Origin: Streptomyces griseofuscus
GTDB lineage: Bacteria > Actinomycetota > Actinomycetes > Streptomycetales > Streptomycetaceae
Length of the DNA: 64,000 nt
Direction: 5' to 3'
Assembly: GCF_014673495.1 (NCBI RefSeq)
Contig: NZ_CP051006.1
Coordinates: 2,356,001-2,420,000, forward strand
Shown here: one piece after another, positions 15,845-22,971 of the stretch
Layout of the letters: every line of letters begins with the position of its first letter
Position numbering within the stretch: the first letter of the stretch is position 1
Notes under the pieces: model-generated
Seen by the model: the letters and a program-made list of their open reading frames with translations, nothing else
Databases searched by the model: none
What the model was told of the DNA's origin: nothing
Made by a program: the position numbers and the translations under genes

Positions 15845-16045
15845 ATGTCCGTGTCCACCCCCTCCCCCACTCCCCCCATCCGGGTCGAGCGGGGCGAAGC
15901 CACCGACGAGGAACTGGCCGCCCTGACCGTCCTCCTGCTCAGCCGCAGCGCCCTCCCGGGCCCCGGCACCGACACGTCCTCCCCGGGCACGACGTCCTGG
16001 CGCCCGCACTCCTTCCACGCCCCGCACAGCTGGCAGCGGGCCTGA
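15845..16045 (+). CDS. Acyl-CoA carboxylase epsilon subunit (AccE-like)
   Basis: A 66-residue protein typical of actinobacterial carboxylase epsilon subunits: an N-terminal IRVERGEATDEELAALTVLL block and the C-terminal WRPHSFHAPHSWQ tail. GGAGG lies 5 bp before the ATG at 15845. An in-frame ATG at 15830 overlaps the beta-subunit stop and would give 71 residues, so the start is not settled. The subunit stabilises the alpha-beta complex. Confidence 0.88.
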   Translation: MSVSTPSPTPPIRVERGEATDEELAALTVLLLSRSALPGPGTDTSSPGTTSWRPHSFHAPHSWQRA

Positions 16046-16058
16046 GCCGCCCGGACCG

Positions 16059-16098
16059 CCCGGGGCGGCGCACCGGTACGGGTGCGCCTGCCCTGGGC
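16059..16098 (+). terminator. Terminator after the carboxylase epsilon gene
   Basis: A long, slightly imperfect hairpin (core GCGCACC/GGGTGCGC around GGTAC, extended by a nearly complementary G+C-rich stem) begins 14 bp after the stop. It faces the end of the minus-strand secreted-protein gene and can end transcription from both sides. It marks the right edge of the biosynthetic cluster. Confidence 0.6.
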
Positions 16099-16123
16099 CC
16101 GGCTCCCGGGCGGCCGCCCCTGA

Positions 16124-16693
<570 letters not shown>

Positions 16694-17092
16694 TCACGGC
16701 AGTACGGCGAACCCGTCCAGCTCCACCAGCGCCGTTTCGTCCCACAGTCGTACGACCTGAACGACGGCCATCGCCGGATAGTCCCGGCCCGCCGCCGCAC
16801 GCCACAGCCGCCCCAGTTCCCGTGCCTGCGCGCGGTACGCGGCGACGTCCGTGGCGTACACCGTGACCCGGGCCAGATCCGCGGGGGTGCCGCCGGCCGC
16901 GCGCAGGGCGGTGAGCAGATTGGCCAGCGCCCGCTCGAACTGCTCGGCCAGTGTGTCACCGGTGATCTTCCCGTCGGCGTCGAGCGCGGTCTGCCCGGCG
17001 AGGAACACCACCTTGGAGCCGGTCGCGACGACGGCATGCGAGAACCCCGTGGGCGGGGCCAGCTCGGGCGGGTTGACACGTTCGGCGGTCAC
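16694..17092 (-). CDS. RidA-family (YjgF/UK114) deaminase
   Basis: A 132-residue RidA-type protein with the family pattern VVFLAGQTALDADGKI and the late VRLWDETALVELDGFAV strand. Members hydrolyse reactive enamines/imines and release ammonia. The start is GTG at 17092, preceded by AGGAGG and overlapping the acyl-CoA dehydrogenase stop (GTGA), so the two are coupled. In an anthranilate pathway the ring-reduced CoA intermediate is an enamine, which would give this enzyme a specific substrate; that link is inference. Confidence 0.88.
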   Translation of the reverse strand: MTAERVNPPELAPPTGFSHAVVATGSKVVFLAGQTALDADGKITGDTLAEQFERALANLLTALRAAGGTPADLARVTVYATDVAAYRAQARELGRLWRAAAGRDYPAMAVVQVVRLWDETALVELDGFAVLP

Positions 17093-18222
17093 CGGGCCTC
17101 CTGATCCTGAGCGGCGTACAACTCCTTGGCGATGATGCCCCGTTGGACCTCGCTCGCGCCCTCGTAGATGCGCGGCGCCCGCACCTCGCGGTAGAGGTGT
17201 TCCAGCAGATGACCGTGCTCCAGGGCACGCGCTCCGTGCAACTGCACGGCGGTGTCGACGACATACTGCGCGGTCTCCGTCGCGAGCAGCTTGGCCATCG
17301 CGGAGCGGCGGGGCACATCGGGCGCGCCCTCGTCGTACGCGCTCGCCGCCGCGTACACCATCAGCCGGGCCGCCTCGGTGCGCAGCGCCATCTCCGCGAC
17401 CTGGTGCGACACCGCCTGGAGATCCATCAACCGGCCCTTGAACGCCTGCCGCCCACGGGTGTGCGCCACGGTCGCGTCCAGCGCCGCCTGCGCCATGCCC
17501 ACCGCGAACGCCCCCACGCTGGGCCGGAAGAGATTGAGCGTCCCCATCGCGACCGCGAAGCCCCGGTCGACCTCGCCGAGCACATCGTCCGCGGTGACGG
17601 GCACCGCGTCGAAGTCGAGCGCGCCGATGGGGTGCGGGGAGATCATCTCCAGCGCGCGGCCGGTGAGTCCGGGCCGGTCGGCGGGGACCAGGAACGCCGT
17701 CACACCCCGGGCGCCGGCGCGGGGCGCGGTGCGCGCGAAGACGGTGTAGAAGTCGGCCTCGGGGGCGTTGGAGATCCAGCACTTCTCCCCCGTGAGCCGC
17801 CACCGCCCCGCCCCGCGCTCCTCGGCCGCGAGCGCCAGCGCGGCCGCGTCCGAGCCGGCGCCCGGCTCGCTCAGCGCGAAGGCCGCGACCGCGCCGCCGT
17901 CGGCGACCCGGGGCAGCCAGCGCTCCCGCTGGGCCGGACTGCCGTGCGCGTGCACGGGATGGGCGCCGAGCCCCTGGAGGGCGAGCGCGGTCTCCGCCTC
18001 CGTACAGCCCTGCGCCAACGACTCCCGCATCAGGCACAGATCGAGCGCGCCGGATGTGAACAGCTTGGCGAGCAGGCCGAGTTGGCCCAGCTCGGCCAGC
18101 AGGGGCCGGTTGACGCGGCCGGGGGCGCCCTTGTCGGCGAGCGGGCGCAACCGCTCGGCGGCGAGCGCCCGCAGTTGCGCGCACCAGGCCAGCCGTTCCG
18201 GTTCGAGTGAGAATGCGGGCAC
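17089..18222 (-). CDS. Acyl-CoA dehydrogenase
   Basis: A 377-residue FAD-dependent acyl-CoA dehydrogenase. Landmarks are FALSEPGAGSD (flavin/substrate region), the EKCWISNA strand and the C-terminal YEGASEVQRGIIAKEL with the candidate catalytic Glu of IYEG. It oxidises an acyl-CoA to the enoyl-CoA and passes electrons to ETF. It is transcribed divergently from the CoA ligase and coupled to RidA. In this module it probably acts on the alicyclic CoA thioester made after ring hydroxylation and reduction. Confidence 0.92.
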   Translation of the reverse strand: MPAFSLEPERLAWCAQLRALAAERLRPLADKGAPGRVNRPLLAELGQLGLLAKLFTSGALDLCLMRESLAQGCTEAETALALQGLGAHPVHAHGSPAQRERWLPRVADGGAVAAFALSEPGAGSDAAALALAAEERGAGRWRLTGEKCWISNAPEADFYTVFARTAPRAGARGVTAFLVPADRPGLTGRALEMISPHPIGALDFDAVPVTADDVLGEVDRGFAVAMGTLNLFRPSVGAFAVGMAQAALDATVAHTRGRQAFKGRLMDLQAVSHQVAEMALRTEAARLMVYAAASAYDEGAPDVPRRSAMAKLLATETAQYVVDTAVQLHGARALEHGHLLEHLYREVRAPRIYEGASEVQRGIIAKELYAAQDQEAR

Positions 18223-18272
18223 TGCCGGTCCTCCCTCCGGGACGGACCACGACGACCGTCCACCCGTACGAC

Positions 18273-18300
18273 GTTATCGCGCACAGTTGACTGCCGTCAC
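18273..18300. promoter_or_regulatory. Shared operator and divergent promoters of the aryl-CoA module
   Basis: GTTATC-N9-TGACTGCCGTCAC lies between the divergent dehydrogenase and ligase genes. The right part is a small inverted repeat (TGAC-N4-GTCA). On the minus strand it reads as GTGACG-16 bp-GATAAC, a plausible promoter for the dehydrogenase. On the plus strand TTGACT (18287-18292) and TACGCT, 16 bp later, can serve the ligase. The same 28-bp arrangement recurs at 26149-26176 in front of the hydratase/monooxygenase operon. The PaaX-like protein encoded here is the likely ligand. Confidence 0.6.
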
Positions 18301-18375
18301 CAACACGATACGCTCCCCTCACGAGCCCGCCAGGAATGCCCGTCCGGACGTCCGTCTCGGCAAGGGGGCAAAGCC

Positions 18376-19968
18376 ATGCATCTCTCGGCCCATGTGGACA
18401 CCTTCGCGCGCGACCATCTCCCACCGCCCCACGAATGGCCCGAGCTGCGCTTCGACCTGCCGGAGCTGCGCTATCCCGCCCGGCTGAACTGCGCGGTGGA
18501 GCTCCTCGGCCACGCCGACGGCGCCCGCCCGGCCTTTCGCACCCCGGACGGCCCCGTATGGACGTACGAGGAGCTGCGCGCCCGCGTGGACCGGATCGCC
18601 CATCTGCTCACCGGCGAGCTGGGCGTCGTACCCGGCAACCGCGTGCTGCTGCGCGGCCCCACCACCCCCTGGCTCGCGGCCTGCTGGCTCGCGGTGCTGA
18701 AGGCGGGCGCGGTCGCGGTCACCGTGCTGGCCCAGCAGCGCCCGCACGAACTGGCGACCATCTGCGAGATCGCCCGGGTGGGCCACGCGCTGTGCGACAT
18801 CCGCGCGGTGGACGACCTGGCGAAGGCCGAGATCCCCGGCCTGCGCATCACGACGTACGGCGGCGACACCCCCGACGACCTGCTCCACCGCTCCGCGCCC
18901 ACGACCCCCTACCCCGCGGTCGACACCGCCTGTGACGATGTCGCCCTGATCGCCTTCACCTCGGGCACCACGGGACGCCCGAAAGGGTGCATGCACTTCC
19001 ACCGGGACGTGCTGGCGATCGCCGACACCTTCTCCCGGCATGTCCTGCGGCCCCGCGCCGACGACGTCTTCGCGGGCAGCCCCCCGCTCGGCTTCACCTT
19101 CGGCCTCGGCGGGCTGGTGATCTTCCCCCTGCGGGCCGGTGCGAGCGCGCTGCTCCTGGAGCAGTCCGGCCCCCGCCGCCTGCTCCCCGCCATAGCCGAG
19201 CACCGCGTCTCGGTCCTGTTCACCGCCCCGACCGCCTACCGCGCCATGCTGGACGAGCTGGACGGCCATGACATCTCCTCGCTACGGCGCTGTGTGTCGG
19301 CCGGGGAGAACCTGCCCGCGGCGACCTGGCGGGCGTGGCACGAGCGCACCGGGGTGCGGATCATCAACGGCATCGGCGCGACCGAGCTGCTGCACATCTT
19401 CGTCTCCGCCGCGGACGAGGGGATACGGCCGGGCGCCACGGGCATGCCGGTGCCGGGCTGGCAGGCGCGGGTGCAGCGGCCGGACGGCACCCCGCTGCCG
19501 GACGGCGAACCCGGGCTGCTGGCCGTGCGCGGCCCGGTCGGCTGCCGATATCTGGCGGATCCCCGGCAGCGCCAGTACGTGCGCGACGGCTGGAACATCA
19601 CCGGCGACACATACGTCCGTGAACCCGACGGCTACTTCCGCTATGTGGCCCGCGCCGACGACATGATCATCTCGGCCGGGTACAACATCGCGGGGCCCGA
19701 GGTGGAGGACGCCCTGCTGCGCCATCCGGACGTGGTGGAGACGGCGGTGGTCGGCCGCCCGGACGAGGTGCGCGGCCAGGTGGCGGTCGCCTACACGGTG
19801 CTGCGCGAGGGCGCGCGGCGCGACCCGGAGGCGCTGCGCGCGTTCCTGACCGCCGAACTGGCGCCGTACAAGTGCCCGCGCGAGTTCGTCTTCCTCTCCG
19901 CCCTTCCCCGCACCGCCACCGGCAAGTTGCAGCGGTTCCGCCTACGCACCCCAAGTGACCAGCAGTGA
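18376..19968 (+). CDS. Aryl-CoA ligase, probably 2-aminobenzoate-CoA ligase
   Basis: A 530-residue ANL-superfamily adenylating enzyme. It has the P-loop-like FTSGTTGRPKGCMHFH, the ATEL adenine-pocket motif (GIGATELLHIF), the GDTYVREPDGYF hinge and the C-terminal catalytic Lys (PRTATGKLQRF). The N-terminus (SAHVDTFARDHLPPPHEWPE) is typical of 2-aminobenzoate/benzoate-CoA ligases. It would activate the aromatic acid with ATP and CoA. It precedes the PaaX-like regulator by 15 bp and faces the dehydrogenase across the shared operator. Anthranilate is favoured because of the monooxygenase/reductase fusion and RidA nearby; salicylate is the alternative. Confidence 0.88.
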   Translation: MHLSAHVDTFARDHLPPPHEWPELRFDLPELRYPARLNCAVELLGHADGARPAFRTPDGPVWTYEELRARVDRIAHLLTGELGVVPGNRVLLRGPTTPWLAACWLAVLKAGAVAVTVLAQQRPHELATICEIARVGHALCDIRAVDDLAKAEIPGLRITTYGGDTPDDLLHRSAPTTPYPAVDTACDDVALIAFTSGTTGRPKGCMHFHRDVLAIADTFSRHVLRPRADDVFAGSPPLGFTFGLGGLVIFPLRAGASALLLEQSGPRRLLPAIAEHRVSVLFTAPTAYRAMLDELDGHDISSLRRCVSAGENLPAATWRAWHERTGVRIINGIGATELLHIFVSAADEGIRPGATGMPVPGWQARVQRPDGTPLPDGEPGLLAVRGPVGCRYLADPRQRQYVRDGWNITGDTYVREPDGYFRYVARADDMIISAGYNIAGPEVEDALLRHPDVVETAVVGRPDEVRGQVAVAYTVLREGARRDPEALRAFLTAELAPYKCPREFVFLSALPRTATGKLQRFRLRTPSDQQ

Positions 19969-19983
19969 TGCCGACGACCTAAG

Positions 19984-20802
19984 ATGATCATCGTGTCCGA
20001 GCAGCACGCCCCCAGATCACTCATCGTCACGCTCTACGGCGCGTACGGCCGCTCCATGCCCGGCCCGGTGCCCGTCGCCGAGCTGATCCGGCTGCTGGCC
20101 GCGGTCGGCGTGGACGCGCCCTCCGTACGCTCCTCGGTGTCCCGCCTCAAGCGCCGCGGCCTGCTCCTGCCCGCGCGCACGGAGACCGGCGCCGCGGGCT
20201 ACGAACTCTCGCCCGAGGCCCTCCAGTTGATGGAGGACGGCGACCGCCGCATCTACGCCGCCGCGCCGCCCGAGGACGCGGGCTGGGTGCTGGCGGTCTT
20301 CTCGGTGCCGGAGACGGAACGCCAGAAGCGCCATGTGCTGCGCTCCCGCCTGTCCGCGCTGGGCTTCGGCACGGCGGCCCCCGGCGTCTGGATCGCCCCG
20401 GCCCGTCTCTACGAGGAGACCGAACACACCCTGCGCCGCCTCCACTTGGACCCGTACGTCGACTTCTTCCGCGGCGACCACCTGGGCTTCGCCCCCACCT
20501 CCGAGGCGGTCGCCCGCTGGTGGGACCTCGCCTCGATCGCCAAGGAACACCACCGCTTCCTCGACACCCACGCCCCGCTCCTGCGGGCCTGGGAGCACCG
20601 CGCGGACACCCCGCCGGAGGACGCCTACCGCGACTACCTCCGCACCCTCGACTCCTGGCGCCACCTCCCCTACACCGACCCCGGCCTCCCCACCGACCTG
20701 CTCCCCGCCGACTGGCCGGGCGTCCGCTCCGCGGAGGTCTTCCGGGCACTGCACGAGCGCCTGCGGGAGGCGGGGGCGGAGTTCGCCCGGCCGACACCCT
20801 GA
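19984..20802 (+). CDS. PaaX-family transcriptional repressor
   Basis: A 272-residue regulator with the PaaX layout: N-terminal winged helix (RSLIVTLYGAYGR to SSVSRLKRRGLLLPA), a central domain (WVLAVFSVPETERQKRHVLRSRL) and the C-terminal PaaX-type helical part. PaaX-type proteins repress aryl-CoA pathway genes and are released by the aryl-CoA. It is co-oriented with the CoA ligase whose product would be its inducer. A GTG at 19993 is an alternative start. I expect it to bind the repeated sequence at 18273-18300 and 26149-26176. Confidence 0.9.
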   Translation: MIIVSEQHAPRSLIVTLYGAYGRSMPGPVPVAELIRLLAAVGVDAPSVRSSVSRLKRRGLLLPARTETGAAGYELSPEALQLMEDGDRRIYAAAPPEDAGWVLAVFSVPETERQKRHVLRSRLSALGFGTAAPGVWIAPARLYEETEHTLRRLHLDPYVDFFRGDHLGFAPTSEAVARWWDLASIAKEHHRFLDTHAPLLRAWEHRADTPPEDAYRDYLRTLDSWRHLPYTDPGLPTDLLPADWPGVRSAEVFRALHERLREAGAEFARPTP

Positions 20803-20824
20803 ACCGGCCTTCGCCGACGCCCCC

Positions 20825-21235
20825 TCAGATCCGCCCGCCGGTGAGCCGGGTGATCGGCCCGTGCGTCCGCCGCCCCGCCCGCCGGCCGGCGAGATACGAC
20901 AGCGCCCCCATGGCGGACAGCCCGACTCCCGCCCCGGCGGCGATGGCCTTGCGCCGGGCGACGACGGTCCACGCCGTCCTGGCGGCTCCGACGGCGTGCC
21001 CCGACGCGGCGACGACCGCCCGCCGACCGGCCTGCACCCCTCCGGCCGCGCCCCGCACGACGGCGGCACCGGCCCCCGCCGTACGCTCCGCCACCCCCAC
21101 GGCCTCCGCCGCCACATCATCCGACTTCTCCGCCGCCTTCCCGGCCGCCTTCGCCGCCGGCGCGGTCACCTTGGCGGTCGCCCGCCGGGCCTTGTTCACG
21201 GATTCCTGATTGGTCCCACTGTTCGTCTGAGTCAT
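20825..21235 (-). CDS. Ala-rich basic protein with one membrane segment
   Basis: A 136-residue protein (start 21235) that is mostly Ala/Arg/Lys-rich helix, a low-complexity style seen in many Streptomyces hypotheticals. A weak hydrophobic segment near the C-terminus (IAAGAGVGLSAMGALSYLAG) is followed by basic residues. I do not recognise a family. It is convergent with the PaaX gene, 22 bp apart. Codon bias supports coding; function unknown. Confidence 0.6.
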   Translation of the reverse strand: MTQTNSGTNQESVNKARRATAKVTAPAAKAAGKAAEKSDDVAAEAVGVAERTAGAGAAVVRGAAGGVQAGRRAVVAASGHAVGAARTAWTVVARRKAIAAGAGVGLSAMGALSYLAGRRAGRRTHGPITRLTGGRI

Positions 21236-21370
21236 GAACTCCGCGTTGCCGCTGGCGCGAAGGGCAAACACATCGCGGCGAACCGGGCCTCGGCCGGCCC
21301 GGGTTGTCAGTGCGGGCGGCTATGGCGCCTCCGCCATAGGGATTGAGGACAGTTCGGAGGGTGGAAGACG

Positions 21371-21598
21371 GTGTTGCACGCGCGCGAAGTGGTTCTGGAC
21401 GAACTCGCGCAGGGGACCAAGCCGTTGGCCGAGGGCGTCGGATGGTTCGAAGGGCGCGCGGTCCGGTGTCAACCACTCACACCGTGGCCCTCCTCGGCGT
21501 CGCGGACACCCGCAGGAGGGAGCTGTACCGCGCCGGAGGTTGCGCTCACGCGTGGCACAACCTGCCGGACGGCGTGGGGCGGGTTCTTGATCTGAGCT
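21371..21598 (+). pseudogene. Broken DUF5958-like gene
   Basis: Two frames together resemble one small Streptomyces protein family (DUF5958, recalled from memory). The first frame, from a GTG at 21371 after GGAGG, reads LHAREVVLDELAQGTKPLAEGVGWFEG in pieces (for example VVLDELAQGTKPLAEGV). A different frame from about 21474 reads HTVALLGVADTRRRELYRA and CAHAWHNLPDG, the family's C-terminus. The middle (about 60 residues) is missing and the frame shifts, so this is a deleted remnant. Confidence 0.55.
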
Positions 21599-22187
21599 GC
21601 GGCGGCCGCCCCCGCCGAGCCCGCTGCTTGGATCAGTTCATGGGTTCTGTCAGCTCGCCGGACGAGGCACACCGCGTGGCGGCGGTCGCCGTCCGGTTCC
21701 GTTGCCCGTTCTGGGCGCCGGTCTCCTTCGGCGCGCTGCCGTTCGCCCTCATCGGGCTGGTGCGGGCCTGGATCGAGTACCGGGCGTCGAGAGCAGGGCG
21801 GGCGAGCGGGCGCCGCGCCCTGGTGGGCGGGGGTTTGCCTCTGCCGGCGGCGACGGCGGCGATCGCCTACCTGGTGTTCCTGGCCCGCCGCCCGGAGCTT
21901 CCCGTCCAGGGCCAGGGGCCGCCGGCGTACGCGGGGCTAGGCCGCGTTGGCGCGTGGTCCGCGGGTGTTCGAGGTGGGCGGCTGGACGTCGTCCGGCGAG
22001 AAGGTGTCGGCCTCGCCGAAGTCGGGGGCCTGGAAGGGGTTGGTCGCCGGGGTCGGCGAGGCCGCGGCCGGGCAGCGGGGCTGCCCTTCCGGGGCGGAGA
22101 ACAGCGAGGAGGAATCGATGGGAGGGCTCTCTTTCGTGACAGGTCCCCGGGTGGGGTCCTGGGGTGCCGTGACCGGGCACCGCGGTA
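21599..22187. other. No confident gene; two weak open frames
   Basis: A plus-strand frame from ATG 21640 has two hydrophobic stretches (WAPVSFGALPFALIGLVRAW and PAATAAIAYLVFLARR) but no ribosome-binding site and a long implausible tail overlapping the next gene. A minus-strand frame ending at 21937 reads like a disordered protein end (NPFQAPDFGEADTFSPDD) but lacks a usable start codon. Both may be decayed genes. I annotate neither as a CDS. Confidence 0.4.
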
Positions 22188-22409
22188 CTACAGCTTGGTC
22201 ATCTTGCTGTACGGGCTCAAGATCCGCATCTGCGAGGAGCCGAAGTCCACGAGGGCCGCGACGCCCTCCTCGATGCCGACGACTCGGCCGAGACCGTACA
22301 TGTCATGCGTGACCTGATCACCCAGGGCGAAGTGCTTGGGAACCGGTGCGACCGGGGCCTTGAAGGGGCTCGTCGGCAGGTGGCGCTTCGGCGCAGGAGG
22401 CTTTGTCAT
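22188..22409 (-). CDS. Conserved small protein with a CarD/SH3-like fold motif
   Basis: A 73-residue basic protein with a disordered Pro/Lys-rich start and a C-terminal HFALGDQVTHDMYGLGRVV segment followed by short beta-strands (IEEGVAALVDFGSSQMRIL). The 'GDxVxHxxYGxGxV' pattern is that of CarD-type and other small SH3-like RNA polymerase or nucleic-acid binding domains. Start at 22409 is the only good ATG; the ribosome-binding site is weak. I believe it is a widespread Streptomyces hypothetical. Role unknown. Confidence 0.75.
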   Translation of the reverse strand: MTKPPAPKRHLPTSPFKAPVAPVPKHFALGDQVTHDMYGLGRVVGIEEGVAALVDFGSSQMRILSPYSKMTKL

Positions 22410-22554
22410 GGCTCATTATGCGCCTTCGCGCAACCCGTTCGCTGTGGCCGTCGGCACAATTCCGGACCACCGCCCCCGATCCACGCCGCTGACCTGGGGT
22501 TTCTTCTGGCGGCGAGGCGAAATTGGACCGTAGATCCAAGCTCAGGAGTTACGA

Positions 22555-22896
22555 GTGGCCGGGCTGTCGGCCGGGGGGGCGTGCGTGATGGTGAGGCAGG
22601 GTGCGGCGCGGCGCGGCACGCGGTTCGGAGTGCGGGTCGGGGTGATCCCGGCGGTCTTCTGGGGCATCTTGTTCCTCTTCGTGGCGGAGGCCCCGTTCGG
22701 GTCCGGTCCGCTCGCCGTCCTGCGGGCGGGACTGATCGCCGTGGTCGGCAGCCTGGCGGGGGTGCTGTGCCAGGCCGAGGTGACAGTCGTGGCCGTGGTC
22801 ACCGACGGCGGGTACGGGCCCACCCTGGTGGCCTTCCTGGCGACGCCGGCCGTGGCCGCCCTGGCGGCGGCGCACAGCGGCGACATCGCGAGGTGA
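22555..22896 (+). CDS. Small integral membrane protein
   Basis: A 113-residue protein starting at GTG 22555, 6 bp after AGGAG. Three or four hydrophobic segments (GVIPAVFWGILFLFVAEA, LAVLRAGLIAVVGSLAGVL, VVAVVTDGG and LVAFLATPAVAALAAA) fill most of the length. No family recognised. It sits between the small CarD-like gene and the end of the monooxygenase/reductase gene. Confidence 0.6.
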   Translation: MAGLSAGGACVMVRQGAARRGTRFGVRVGVIPAVFWGILFLFVAEAPFGSGPLAVLRAGLIAVVGSLAGVLCQAEVTVVAVVTDGGYGPTLVAFLATPAVAALAAAHSGDIAR

Positions 22897-22971
22897 AGCC
22901 GCCGTCACCCCTGGCGGCTGCTCCGCATGATGTGGTAGCCGGGAGCGGTTCGCCGGCGGGTGCCGGCGCCC

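Noticed and set aside
1..16045. Triacsin- or azoxymycin-type cluster
   Set aside because: No hydrazinoacetate genes, no N-nitrosating or large ligase genes, and no p-aminobenzoate pathway genes are present. The SerRS/MprF-like pair fits valanimycin-type logic better.
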